Positions 26,904 to 36,350 of a DNA stretch of 54,543 nt are shown piece after piece. The notes under the pieces are model-generated. The model worked only from the letters and a program-made list of their open reading frames with translations. It did no database searches and was not told where the DNA came from. How positions within the stretch are numbered: position 1 is the first letter of the stretch; each line of letters begins with the position of its first letter. The DNA lies in contig NZ_CAMLHO010000026.1 in assembly GCF_946479765.1 (NCBI RefSeq), forward strand, positions 1 to 54,543, written 5' to 3'. The position numbers and the translations under genes were made by a program. This DNA is from an uncultured Aliivibrio sp. Lineage in GTDB: Bacteria > Pseudomonadota > Gammaproteobacteria > Enterobacterales > Vibrionaceae.

Positions 26904-29156
26904 ATGAGTAGAAAACTTGAATTATTGGCACCTGGTGGTGATGTTGAAGCGATTAAAGCGGCCATCGTTGCAGGAGCAAATGCTGTTTACTGTGGTCTAG
27001 ATATGTTCAACGCCCGTAACCGAGCATCCAATCTTTCATTTGATGAACTAAATGGCGTGTTACGACTTGCTCATGAATACGGTTGTGAAGTATTCCTGAC
27101 ATTAAACGTTGTTATTCTTGAACATGAAATTAAATCATTAGCGAAGCTGCTTAATCAATTAGTGAACACAACTATTGATGGCATCATCGTTCAAGATTTG
27201 GGTGTGTTTAACTTAGTTAAAAAATACTTCCCAACATTAGATGTTCACGCTTCTACTCAGTTAACGACGCACAATGAAGGTCAAATTCACTTCCTTTCAA
27301 AAGTCGGTGCATCACGTGTTAATTTATCCCGTGAACTGAATATCGACGAAATCAAAGAAATGACAGCCGTTGCTCATGAACACGATATCCTAACGGAAGT
27401 GTTTGTGCATGGTTCGTTGTGTATTGCTTTCTCTGGCCAATGTTATTCAAGCTCAGTGAGTGTGGGTAACTCAGGTAACCGTGGTCGTTGTAGTCAAGCG
27501 TGTCGTGATGAATATGAAATTACCGCAGCGGGTAACAAATTCCCATTAAACCTAAAAGATAACTCAGCGTACTTCGATTTACCGGAACTTGTAGACGCGA
27601 AAGTGGATTCACTGAAAATTGAAGGTCGTATTAAAGGCGCTCACTACGTCTATACTGTGGTGGAAAACTGGCGTAAAAATATTAATACGTTTATTGAAAC
27701 GGGTGAGCTATATGAAGATGACTCGAATCTACATAAAGTCTTCAACCGTGGTTTAACCAACAAATTCTTAAAAGGGAATTTGACCAAAGACATGTTTATC
27801 GATAATCCTCGTGATAACAGCGTAAATTACGCGGTTGATCAGAGTAACGCGATTGATGTTGTTCAAATCCAAGAAGTGAAACAAGAGCTTTACACTGATA
27901 AAAATGCAATCGGTGCCACTCTTGAAGAAAAAGTGAAGTCTCTAAGTATCGACAAAATTGCGATTACGATTGCGTTTAAAGCGGTATTAGGTGAGCCACT
28001 AACGGTGATCATTACACCAAGTAAAGACGATCAAGAAACGTTTGAAGTGAAATCTACATCACTACTGAGCGAAGCCGGTCAAAAATCGATCACTTCAAAA
28101 GAGCTAGAGAAGCGCTTTAAAGGTGTGATTACGCCAGATTACCTTCTTGAAGGTTACGATTTCTCAGAGCTTGGAGACAACCTAGCCGTTCCATTCAGAG
28201 AGCTTTCTGAGCTTAAAGAGAAAGTCGCTTTCTTATTGAATGGTTCTAAAGAAGTGATTAAACACACAGATGTTGCGGCATTAGTACAGCAGCCAAAAGT
28301 CGAAGAGAAACCGACATTGTCGATGCTGATTTCTGATGTTGCCGATTTGAACATATGTGATGTGACTGACGCAGACATTTACTTCAAATTACCAGAAAGC
28401 TTTAAAAAGCGTGATAAAACATACATTAATATCTTCTTAGAAAACCCTCGTTTAATCCCATGGTTCCCTGCGGTTCTGATTGGTAAAGATTACGACGAAG
28501 CCGTGAAAGTACTTGAAGAAGTAAAACCAGCTCGTATCGTAACCAATAACACAGGTATTGCGTATAAAGCCTTTGAAATGGGAATTGAATGGGTTGCCGG
28601 TCCATTCTTAAATACAACGAATTCACACGCTTTAGTGACAATGAAAGAAACACTAAATTGTGCGGGTGCGTTTATTTCAAATGAAATCAATAAAGGTCAG
28701 ATGAAACACATTCGTCGTCCTGAAAACTTCAAGTTAGCCTACAGCATTTATCATCCAATCCTGATGATGACAAGCCGTCAGTGCTTCTTCCAACAAACGG
28801 TAGGTTGTAACAAACCAGCGATTGAAGCGGGTTGTATGTTGAAGTGTGAGAAAGCGACTACGATTACTAACGTGAAAGGCATTTCATTCGCGGTTGATAA
28901 GCAAAAAGGTGGTTACCCAAGCATCTATAATCACGAACAATTCTTAAACATGGATATCGTGACCGATTTCTCTGACTTGTTTGATGAGTTCTTTATTGAT
29001 CTAACTAACATTGGTGGCGGTTCTAAAGAACAAGCTGATAAAGTTGAGTTAGTTAAGCACTTCGAGAAACTCGTAAATGGTGACATGAGTGTTCAAGATG
29101 AATTGTTCACTATGGTTCCAATCAATACTAATGATCAATATCAACAAGGTTTGTAA
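26904..29156 (+). CDS. U32 family protein (probable RNA hydroxylation or related Fe-S enzyme)
   Basis: 750-residue protein. The N-terminal U32 TIM-barrel domain has LELLAPGGDVEAIKAAIVAG, NAVYCGL, and a conserved cysteine set CYSSSVS to RGRCSQACR (about residues 182-203). Such cysteines bind a 4Fe-4S cluster in characterised U32 proteins. A second cysteine group appears near the C-terminus (QCFFQQTVGC, then EAGCMLKCEK). The N-terminal half resembles RlhA/YdcP, which hydroxylates C2501 of 23S rRNA, but the C-terminal half is longer and different. ATG 26904 is chosen from family starts; an in-frame ATG at 26853 also exists. A terminator follows. Confidence 0.8.
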   Translation: MSRKLELLAPGGDVEAIKAAIVAGANAVYCGLDMFNARNRASNLSFDELNGVLRLAHEYGCEVFLTLNVVILEHEIKSLAKLLNQLVNTTIDGIIVQDLGVFNLVKKYFPTLDVHASTQLTTHNEGQIHFLSKVGASRVNLSRELNIDEIKEMTAVAHEHDILTEVFVHGSLCIAFSGQCYSSSVSVGNSGNRGRCSQACRDEYEITAAGNKFPLNLKDNSAYFDLPELVDAKVDSLKIEGRIKGAHYVYTVVENWRKNINTFIETGELYEDDSNLHKVFNRGLTNKFLKGNLTKDMFIDNPRDNSVNYAVDQSNAIDVVQIQEVKQELYTDKNAIGATLEEKVKSLSIDKIAITIAFKAVLGEPLTVIITPSKDDQETFEVKSTSLLSEAGQKSITSKELEKRFKGVITPDYLLEGYDFSELGDNLAVPFRELSELKEKVAFLLNGSKEVIKHTDVAALVQQPKVEEKPTLSMLISDVADLNICDVTDADIYFKLPESFKKRDKTYINIFLENPRLIPWFPAVLIGKDYDEAVKVLEEVKPARIVTNNTGIAYKAFEMGIEWVAGPFLNTTNSHALVTMKETLNCAGAFISNEINKGQMKHIRRPENFKLAYSIYHPILMMTSRQCFFQQTVGCNKPAIEAGCMLKCEKATTITNVKGISFAVDKQKGGYPSIYNHEQFLNMDIVTDFSDLFDEFFIDLTNIGGGSKEQADKVELVKHFEKLVNGDMSVQDELFTMVPINTNDQYQQGL

Positions 29157-29189
29157 GATTGACTCTTAGTTAATATTGAAGAAAAATAT

Positions 29190-29221
29190 AAAGCCGTGAT
29201 TACGTATCACGGTTTTTTTTG
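29190..29221 (+). terminator. Rho-independent terminator of the U32 gene
   Basis: AAGCCGTGAT and ATCACGGTTT form a tight stem with a 5-base loop, followed by a run of eight Ts. Confidence 0.88.
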
Positions 29222-29257
29222 TCTATAATTCAGTAATACGTATGAGAGGAACTGGCT

Positions 29258-29788
29258 ATGGTGACACTACAACTACTCAAAACAGAAGATGCCGCGGCAT
29301 TACTGGAGTTTGAATTGGTAAATCAAGAATGGTTTGAATCATTTATTGAAGCGCGTGATGAAGACTTTTTCAGTGACGAAGGGATTAAAGATCATATCGA
29401 TTTTTATCTTTCTGAATATGAAAAAGACAGAATTTATCCAATGCTCCTGAAGAATGCTCAAGGAACCATTTGTGGCCGAGCTAATCTCTATAATATTAAT
29501 AAAGAAAAAGAGTCTGGTTTTATTGGTTATCGAATTGGTGAAGCATTCATTTCTCAAGGATTGGCGACTTATGCGACTAAATTTTTGATTGATGTAGCAA
29601 GAGATACGTTAGCGTTGAGCCAGTTAATTGCTACAGCATCGACAGATAATTTAGCGTCACAAAGAGTGTTAAGTAAAAATGGCTTTAAACAAGTTGGATT
29701 TAAGCCTGAATTTACCATTGTGGACGGTGAAATAATTGATTGTTATGAATATCGCTGTGTAATTAAGCAGTTGTCTGTAGCGATATAA
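29258..29788 (+). CDS. GNAT acetyltransferase, RimJ/RimL type
   Basis: 176-residue acetyltransferase. GYRIGEAFISQGLATYATKFL contains the acetyl-CoA-binding loop, and ASTDNLASQRVLSKNGFKQVG is the classical RimJ/RimL C-terminal motif. RimJ/RimL-type enzymes acetylate protein N-termini, polyamines or small molecules; the target here is unknown. It is preceded by the U32 terminator and so has its own promoter. Confidence 0.85.
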   Translation: MVTLQLLKTEDAAALLEFELVNQEWFESFIEARDEDFFSDEGIKDHIDFYLSEYEKDRIYPMLLKNAQGTICGRANLYNINKEKESGFIGYRIGEAFISQGLATYATKFLIDVARDTLALSQLIATASTDNLASQRVLSKNGFKQVGFKPEFTIVDGEIIDCYEYRCVIKQLSVAI

Positions 29789-29853
29789 AGTGAATATAGA
29801 AGTAGGCTGAGGCTTACTATATAATTCCTTTTTTTTTGAAAGGAGTTCCTATA

Positions 29854-30204
29854 ATGGAAATGATCATAGTCTCTTCTGAAAAACAGAAACGTTTAATCAT
29901 GATCTTTGCTCGTATGAAGGCAAAGATGTCAGATAAAGCGTTACTGAAAAATTTAGATGCATACCAAATTAACTCAACGGCTTACCCTGCATTTAAAAAA
30001 GCATCAGATCTTCATATTGAGCGTATTCATTTACCGTTTGGTGATGACAGAACTGGCTCACTAGATGGTGGCGATTTCCTATTTCGCTATCTTTCTAAAG
30101 GCTATATTTGCCTTGGTGATTTTGAAGGTCAACCAAAACCAGATTTAGGTCCATGGGGTGTTCGATCTGTTCGTCGTCAACCTAAAATTGGTTTCGGACT
30201 GTAA
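29854..30204 (+). CDS. Hypothetical protein, 116 residues
   Basis: Not recognised. ATG 29854 has AAAGGAG eight bases upstream, a strong ribosome site; the longer frame starts at a TTG at 29836 within that region. The N-terminal half is basic and helical (KQKRLIMIFARMKAKMSDK). The C-terminal half is richer in Gly, Pro and Asp (FGDDRTGSLDGGDFLFRYL to PDLGPWGVRSVRRQPK). It has no signal peptide. It is a single gene between a GNAT and the secreted phosphodiesterase. Confidence 0.7.
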   Translation: MEMIIVSSEKQKRLIMIFARMKAKMSDKALLKNLDAYQINSTAYPAFKKASDLHIERIHLPFGDDRTGSLDGGDFLFRYLSKGYICLGDFEGQPKPDLGPWGVRSVRRQPKIGFGL

Positions 30205-30434
30205 TCGATTAAAACTATCAATTACAGGATAGTTATAGCTGCATCGTAATCCTAGAGAGCTAAATCAGAACTAAATTGCAATGGGAGTATTCTATAAAAT
30301 TCATACTTATGAGTTTTGTAGAGGGCTTCCATGAATTAAGCTCACTGTAAATATCATCACTTCTTTTGCTATTCTCGCAGCCCTCGTTATATTCAAATGT
30401 GTAATTATCCAAATTACTATAAAAGGAAGTTAAA

Positions 30435-33326
30435 GTGAAAAACAGATCGTTTTCGTCAATATTTACTCTCAGTGTGTTATCTCTTTCAATGTTGAGTGCC
30501 AACAGTTCGGCCAATGTCAGTGCTATTCCTGTGATTGGTGGCGTAGTTAACTCAACAGAAATACTAAAAAATCAGATAAACAATTCTGTCGTTTATACAA
30601 CGAAAACGGTTCGTGATGCCGCTATTTTTACCATTGCTGGTATCACATTAGACGCTTACATTTTATCGCTACCATTGGAGGGGGATGTTAAGAAAAGCAT
30701 CATTGCAAAGCTTTCAAATCCCTCATACGCGATCCCTTTAGGGCATTTTATTTATACCTTTGTTGATAAATACGGAGATATGGATAATGAAGATGCTTTT
30801 AAAACCTACTTAAAAACGCAATATGATGAAGAAACACTTAATGGGTTTAGCCATTCTCTATTTACTCTGGATGACGTTAAAAAAGAAGATAAGCCAGAGT
30901 TAGCAGATAGCCATCACCAAGGGCTAAATATTGATCGTAAATTCATTGCGAATATGGTGATTGTTTATGATGAATTGGTACAGACTGGTGAGTGGAAGGA
31001 TCTTGAGGTACTGCCTGAGCGTTATACCTATCTGTCTGATAGCCCTAAAGATAAAAAGATCATAGATAAAATTCAACCCATCATTATCGCGGGTATGACA
31101 AAAGCCGTCATGAGTATGGACGAAGGGGACATGCGTGCGGCGTTAGAGCACATCATTGCAGATGGTCAGCCTGAACATAAAGGCTCTGTAAATAATAAAG
31201 CAGAAGCATTAACTATTACTCTTATTGATTTTGTTCGTCTTAATGTATTGAAATCGTACCGTCAGTTTATTTATCAAGAACAACGACAAGAAGTATTGAA
31301 TGAGTGGTTACAAGAAAACTTTAAAGATAACCCAGAGACGGTTATTGCTTATTTAGACTCTCGTCAGCAGCGTCGACTAGCGGTTCAAGTTACGGTTGAT
31401 GGGCTGCAACAAGGGCTACTTGAAGGTATTGTTTCTCCGCTGAAAAAGCCATTCATCAAACAGATCTATCAAGATCACCTTAACCATGAAAGCTACAAAC
31501 CTCAGAATGAAATCACCACGCAGCCAGAACATGAACAACAACTGTCATTTTTAAAAAGACTGACCGAGAAAGAGTATAAAGACCCATCGTACTTGCCATT
31601 TTTTACTGAGCTGCATGAAAATTACGATAACAGCATTGTCGATGTGGGCATTTCATCAACACCGACTATCAGTGTTCGCAATTTACCGATAATAAAAACT
31701 GGCGCAAAAGTGTCAGGTAAAGGCGGGACTGGGATACCAAATTTTCACTTTGTCGATAGAAAAGAAGATCGTGCCTATTACTTCTTTGGCAACGATGCGT
31801 TGCAACTTGACCGCTTGATGGAAGCGAACAAGGTTCAAACCATGTTTGATCGCTTGGATTATTTGGTGACTTTAAACTGTAATGCGCAATATGATTGGAA
31901 TGCACATACCACCTATGATGGCTTGGTGAATTTAGGGGCAGGTGAGAGCTTACGAGATTTTGGTGAAAAGCGTTGTCTGCGAGAGTTGACGCAACGTGCA
32001 GAAATAGAGAAAACAGTGTCGATCATGAGAGCCGATCTTATTGAAGACATTCGTATTTATAACGGTATCTTTGCCTTGGATATTTACAGTAAGTTAACTC
32101 AAAAATGGAAGATCCAACAAAACCTAGAATCCCTCTCGAAACTTGAACAAAAAGGGATGCCAGATTACACCTTAATCTATAACCCATGGCCGGATCATTT
32201 TGCCCATTTCACTGGTCCATTTAGTGATGAAATCCTCATGCCTACCGGGGAATTGAATCGACTAGATTATTGGTTAACGCAATTTACCAACACATATAAA
32301 GACGCTGGCGTATATGATAGAACCCTATGGGGAATGGCAGGAGATCACGGTTTAGCGCCTGTTTACTATTCATTGAATCCGGAAAAACAGGTATTTGAAT
32401 CTCTTGAAAAAGAACTTGGCTATCCATTAGTGATAAAGAAAATCTCATCCGACGAAGGTGAAGGGCCTAAAATTACCAATGCGCTTAATTATGAAAGCAA
32501 TAAAGAAGTCGATGTGGTGGTCGCTTCTACTGCGGGTGGTAATTTCATGATGGATTTCTTTAATTCTGCCCAAGGTTGGAAAGTGCAACCAACGTACGCT
32601 GAGCTAACAACGTGGACGCCTGTTAATGCGCTAAAAGGTAAGTATATCAACGTGATTAATGAGGTTGCTTCAGGTTTAGAAGAATCGTTAGATTATCTCG
32701 TTGTTAGAGAAACAAACTGTACGTTAGATGAATGTACAGTTCGAATTATCGGTTTTAAAGACGATGTTAGAGTTGATGAATTAATCACTAAAAAAGGGGA
32801 CAGATTACTGTATCAGCCTGTTATTGGATCATCCCAGTTACTTGAACTCGATGTTCTGAATCCTTATAAATCGCAGCCAAATAAAGCTGAATTAGCATCA
32901 TACCAAGAGTTATATCAACGATGTATGGTATCTGCCGTTAATGACAATGTGAATTCATGGTGTACAGAGCAAGAGTGGAGAAACTTGACTGCTTACACGG
33001 CGCGACCAGATTCCGTGAATCAATTGGCTAAATTGTATGAAGAAGACAGAGCAGGGACGATAAACTTGTTTCCTAAATTTGGTGTTGGTTTTAATACCAA
33101 AGTGCCGGGTAGACATGCTGGCGAACATTATTTAGAAAAAGATGCTTTTTTAGGATTCTGGGGAACCCCTGTAGGCCCTAATGTTACGCCATTAACGAGT
33201 GAGGCGAATGGGTCATTAGCGCCAACATTGTATGAATATCTTACTCAAGAAACCGTGATTGAGAATCACAACGGCTGGGGCTATCCTTCTTTACTCGATG
33301 ATCTAGATATACAACCGAGAAAATAA
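30435..33326 (+). CDS. Large secreted alkaline-phosphatase-superfamily (phosphodiesterase-like) protein
   Basis: 963-residue exported protein with a signal peptide of about 27 residues (cleavage near NSSAN). GTG 30435 has AAAGGAAG upstream. The first 400 residues are a helical region without a recognised fold. The C-terminal half resembles type I phosphodiesterase/nucleotide pyrophosphatase enzymes: a possible nucleophile region TPTISVRNLP, metal-binding NPWPDHFAHFTGP, and WGMAGDHGLAP. Late GRHAGEHYLEKDAFLGFWG is also family-like, with His as a metal ligand. It would hydrolyse phosphoesters in the periplasm or outside the cell. The exact substrate is unknown. Confidence 0.78.
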   Translation: MKNRSFSSIFTLSVLSLSMLSANSSANVSAIPVIGGVVNSTEILKNQINNSVVYTTKTVRDAAIFTIAGITLDAYILSLPLEGDVKKSIIAKLSNPSYAIPLGHFIYTFVDKYGDMDNEDAFKTYLKTQYDEETLNGFSHSLFTLDDVKKEDKPELADSHHQGLNIDRKFIANMVIVYDELVQTGEWKDLEVLPERYTYLSDSPKDKKIIDKIQPIIIAGMTKAVMSMDEGDMRAALEHIIADGQPEHKGSVNNKAEALTITLIDFVRLNVLKSYRQFIYQEQRQEVLNEWLQENFKDNPETVIAYLDSRQQRRLAVQVTVDGLQQGLLEGIVSPLKKPFIKQIYQDHLNHESYKPQNEITTQPEHEQQLSFLKRLTEKEYKDPSYLPFFTELHENYDNSIVDVGISSTPTISVRNLPIIKTGAKVSGKGGTGIPNFHFVDRKEDRAYYFFGNDALQLDRLMEANKVQTMFDRLDYLVTLNCNAQYDWNAHTTYDGLVNLGAGESLRDFGEKRCLRELTQRAEIEKTVSIMRADLIEDIRIYNGIFALDIYSKLTQKWKIQQNLESLSKLEQKGMPDYTLIYNPWPDHFAHFTGPFSDEILMPTGELNRLDYWLTQFTNTYKDAGVYDRTLWGMAGDHGLAPVYYSLNPEKQVFESLEKELGYPLVIKKISSDEGEGPKITNALNYESNKEVDVVVASTAGGNFMMDFFNSAQGWKVQPTYAELTTWTPVNALKGKYINVINEVASGLEESLDYLVVRETNCTLDECTVRIIGFKDDVRVDELITKKGDRLLYQPVIGSSQLLELDVLNPYKSQPNKAELASYQELYQRCMVSAVNDNVNSWCTEQEWRNLTAYTARPDSVNQLAKLYEEDRAGTINLFPKFGVGFNTKVPGRHAGEHYLEKDAFLGFWGTPVGPNVTPLTSEANGSLAPTLYEYLTQETVIENHNGWGYPSLLDDLDIQPRK

Positions 33327-33338
33327 AGAGAAGGTCGA

Positions 33339-33538
33339 TTCATTATTGGTAAGCCAGTCATGTTATTGATTGTAGTAGGTGCATTGAATGGTTTTATTTT
33401 ACCTGTAACCTTAACTGCCATGCTCATTATTGCAACAAAATCGTCGATTGTTGGTGACTATAAATGTCCTGTTGGATGTCAGTCTTCGGTTGGTTAGTCA
33501 CTGGTATAATGGCGTATATGAGTATATACACCTTGTAA
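33339..33538 (+). pseudogene. C-terminal remnant of an NRAMP-family metal transporter, frameshifted
   Basis: Just after the phosphodiesterase stop, one frame reads FIIGKPVMLLIVVGALNGF, then ILPVTL and KSSIVGDYK. A second frame, entered after loss of one base near 33472, continues WMSVFGWLVTGIMAYMSIYT to TAA at 33536-33538. Together they reproduce the last helices of NRAMP/YcsG-like transporters. No start or N-terminal 85 percent is present. It is a decayed remnant next to the 5-oxoproline-linked genes. Confidence 0.72.
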
Positions 33539-33766
33539 GTGGTGTTATTTTGTTCAAATGGACTGATAATTCTAAGGATATCACTATATTTTAGAATTAT
33601 TATGCAGATAAATACTTTTCATCTGTTTAATTTTCAATATACTCAATAGCAGGCCCTAATATGTTTACCGACGTGTTAGGGTCTACTTAGTTTTAACATA
33701 CTGTAAATTTTACAAGTATCCGTCCTTCATGATGTTGGGCTGAGATAAAGCAAATAAGGATATAAG

Positions 33767-34444
33767 ATGATTGATTTTTGGCCTTTAATCGGAGTAGTAA
33801 TTATTACTCTTGGGCTGGCTTTACGTTTAAACACGTTATTGGTTATTTTAACCGCAGGAATAGTGACTGGTTTGGTTGCTGATATTGACTTTATAGAGAT
33901 TTTATCCATTTTAGGTGCTTCATTTACTCAAAATCGCTATATGTCTTTATTCATACTTGTACTCCCTATGATTGGTGTACTAGAGCGCTTCGGTTTAAGA
34001 GAGCGAGCAGAAACGCTGATTGGCTCAATCAAGCAAGCATCTGCTGGTCGAGTTATGTTTACGTATCTATTACTGCGTAAAGTAACGAATGCGTTAGGTT
34101 TAAATTTGGGTGGGCACCCATCAATGATCCGTCCTTTAGTGGCACCAATGGCAGAAGCCGCTGCTGAGAAGAACAGAAAACCGTTAACGAATAAAGAAAG
34201 ACAGCATATTCGTGCGCTTGCGGCAATGAGTGAAAACTTTGCTAACTTTTTCAGCCAATTAATCTTTATTGGCGCGGGTGGTTTACTACTTATTAAAGGC
34301 GTACTTGAAGAGCACGGTTACAGTGTTGCGTTAAATGACATGTTTATGTGGGCGATTCCTACGGCATTAGCCTCGTGCGTTGTGTTCTATGTTCGAGCAT
34401 GGATAGAAGATTCACGTTTAGCGAAAGCTGGCAAAGAAGAGTAG
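33767..34444 (+). CDS. DUF969 membrane protein, probable 5-oxoproline transporter subunit
   Basis: 225-residue membrane protein with about five hydrophobic segments. The N-terminus MIDFWPLIGVVIITLGLALR and internal LGLNLGGHPSMIRPLVAPMAE mark the DUF969 family. DUF969 and DUF979 are always paired and have been associated with 5-oxoproline uptake. Here they sit directly ahead of pcp, whose product releases 5-oxoproline (pyroglutamate) from peptides. The gap to the DUF979 gene is 9 bases. Confidence 0.85.
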   Translation: MIDFWPLIGVVIITLGLALRLNTLLVILTAGIVTGLVADIDFIEILSILGASFTQNRYMSLFILVLPMIGVLERFGLRERAETLIGSIKQASAGRVMFTYLLLRKVTNALGLNLGGHPSMIRPLVAPMAEAAAEKNRKPLTNKERQHIRALAAMSENFANFFSQLIFIGAGGLLLIKGVLEEHGYSVALNDMFMWAIPTALASCVVFYVRAWIEDSRLAKAGKEE

Positions 34445-34453
34445 GAATTAATC

Positions 34454-35359
34454 ATGTTAGAGTATATTTATCAAGCGACAGGCTTACTTCTGATTGCGTT
34501 TTCATTTCAAAGTTTTACTGATAAAAAGAACCCAAAAGCCATTGGCACAGGACTTTTTTGGTTAGCTTATGGTCTTTCTTTTTGTTTAGGTGCAGTATTA
34601 CCTGATTGGGTTGTCGGAGCATTAGTCTTAGTGATGACCTTGATCGCTTCGGCGGGATTGATGGGCATTGGCTCTTACAACTCAAGTGATAATGAGTTCA
34701 GAGAAACCAGCGCGAAGTCATTACAAAACATGTTGTTTCTTCCTGCGTTAATTGTACCCGTGGGTACGATTTTATGGAGTCAGGTAACGGGAACAAGTGC
34801 ACTGATTGGTTTGGGGTTAAGTTCATTTTTATCACTTATTGTCGCTAACGGGCTAACAAAATGCAAACCCGTACAAAGTATTCATGAAGGCCGTCGCCTG
34901 ATTGATACGATTGGTTGGGCGGCTATTTTATCTCAATTTCTAGCTGCATTAGGTTATCTATTTGGTCAGGCAGGGGTCGGTGATACCGTTTCTCAAATAG
35001 TAAAAGAAATTGTCCCTCACGGCAGCGTATTAGCTTATGTCATTGCGTATACGTTTGGTATGGCTCTTTTCACTATTGTTATGGGTAATGCGTTTGCGGC
35101 TTTTGCTGTAATTACCGCAGGTATTGGTATTCCATTGCTGATTGTTGAAATGGGCGGTGATCCAATTGTGATTGGTGTATTAGGTATGATCTCAGGCTAT
35201 TGTGGTACCTTAATGACACCAATGGCGGCTAACTTTAACGTTGTACCTGCGGCATTATTGGAATTAGATAATAAAAACCAAGTGATCATTACCCAGCTCA
35301 TTCCCGGTTTTATAATGCTACTTATTAACACCACCTTTATGTACTTTTTTGCCTTTTAG
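34454..35359 (+). CDS. DUF979 membrane protein, partner of DUF969
   Basis: 301-residue integral membrane protein with about nine or ten helices. Motifs include FWLAYGLSFCLGAVLPDWVV and the conserved GMISGYCGTLMTPMAANFN near the C-terminus. It lies 9 bases after the DUF969 gene and 9 before pcp, so the three form one operon. Together with DUF969 it is the likely importer for pyroglutamate or pyroglutamyl peptides. Confidence 0.85.
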   Translation: MLEYIYQATGLLLIAFSFQSFTDKKNPKAIGTGLFWLAYGLSFCLGAVLPDWVVGALVLVMTLIASAGLMGIGSYNSSDNEFRETSAKSLQNMLFLPALIVPVGTILWSQVTGTSALIGLGLSSFLSLIVANGLTKCKPVQSIHEGRRLIDTIGWAAILSQFLAALGYLFGQAGVGDTVSQIVKEIVPHGSVLAYVIAYTFGMALFTIVMGNAFAAFAVITAGIGIPLLIVEMGGDPIVIGVLGMISGYCGTLMTPMAANFNVVPAALLELDNKNQVIITQLIPGFIMLLINTTFMYFFAF

Positions 35360-35368
35360 GGGTTAACG

Positions 35369-36007
35369 ATGAAAAAGATTCTAATTACAGGTTTCGAACC
35401 TTTTGGTAATGACAAAATTAACCCAGCGCTAGAAGCTGTAAGATTAATTGCAGGTCGTAAATTGAACGGTGGCGAGATTAGCATTTGCCAAGTGCCCGTT
35501 GTGCGTTATAAATCGATCGACGTGGTGAAACAAGCCATTGAAGATCAACAACCATATGCCGTGATCACAGTAGGTCAGGCTTCGGGTCGAACGGCTATAA
35601 CGCCAGAGCGAATTGCAATTAATGTGGATGATTTTCGCATTCCAGATAATGATGGCATTCAAGTGATTGATGAACCTGTAGTAGAAGGAGGCCCTGATGC
35701 TTACTTTACTACTCTGCCAGTAAAAGCGATGGTAAGTGCGATGCAAAGTGAGGGGATCCCTGCCATGGTATCGAATACAGCTGGGACATTTGTATGTAAT
35801 CATTTGTTCTATGGAATACAACATTACCTAAAAGACAGCAATATTCGTCATGGTTTTGTACATATTCCACTATTGCCAGAGCAATCTGTTGATGGTTCTC
35901 AACCAACAATGAAGTTAGAGCAAATAGCAGAAGGCTTAGCTATTGCTGCTCAAGCGATTATTGATAATGATGAAGACATCCAGCAAGGTGCAGGAACGAT
36001 TTGTTAA
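35369..36007 (+). CDS. pcp: Pyrrolidone-carboxylate (pyroglutamyl) peptidase
   Basis: 212-residue cytoplasmic cysteine peptidase (family C15) that removes N-terminal pyroglutamate. It begins [20 protein letters not shown]. The catalytic triad is visible as Glu80 in [12 protein letters not shown], Cys143 in [11 protein letters not shown] and His165 in HGFVHIP. Length is that of the family. It is the last gene of the DUF969-DUF979-pcp operon and is followed by a terminator. Confidence 0.95.
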   Translation: MKKILITGFEPFGNDKINPALEAVRLIAGRKLNGGEISICQVPVVRYKSIDVVKQAIEDQQPYAVITVGQASGRTAITPERIAINVDDFRIPDNDGIQVIDEPVVEGGPDAYFTTLPVKAMVSAMQSEGIPAMVSNTAGTFVCNHLFYGIQHYLKDSNIRHGFVHIPLLPEQSVDGSQPTMKLEQIAEGLAIAAQAIIDNDEDIQQGAGTIC

Positions 36008-36037
36008 TGTAATAATCGTCGAATGATATTCGTATAT

Positions 36038-36077
36038 ATAAGCCTAACAATAGTCATTATTGCTAGGCTTTTTTATT
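36038..36077 (+). terminator. Rho-independent terminator of the pcp operon
   Basis: AAGCCTAACAAT pairs with ATTGCTAGGCTT (one mismatch), followed by TTTTATTT, about 30-70 bases after pcp. Confidence 0.82.
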
Positions 36078-36350
36078 TGCTTGGGCGGGAGAACTATAGG
36101 TTAATTTTAGCTGTAAAATGTGTTATTTGTCTGTGTGTGGTGTGGTTTTGATAATAAATTCATTACTACTTAGGTAGTGGTTTGTGAAAAGGGACACATT
36201 TTTAAATAGTAAGACTGTTAATATGAATAAGAATGTAACCATTTGCTTCATTTATGAGTCTTGTAATTATGGTAGCAGTGTCGGCTACATTGTTTACTAT
36301 TAATTGCCTCCATCTTATTTAAAATCACAACCATTAGAAGTAGAAAGATT
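36078..36350. other. Spacer before the chemoreceptor gene
   Basis: About 270 AT-rich bases with no ORF, presumably containing the promoter of the chemoreceptor. I see no clear sigma28 box and no sigma54 match. A GGGACACATTTT at about 36190 recalls part of the regulator word but lacks the second half. Confidence 0.4.
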
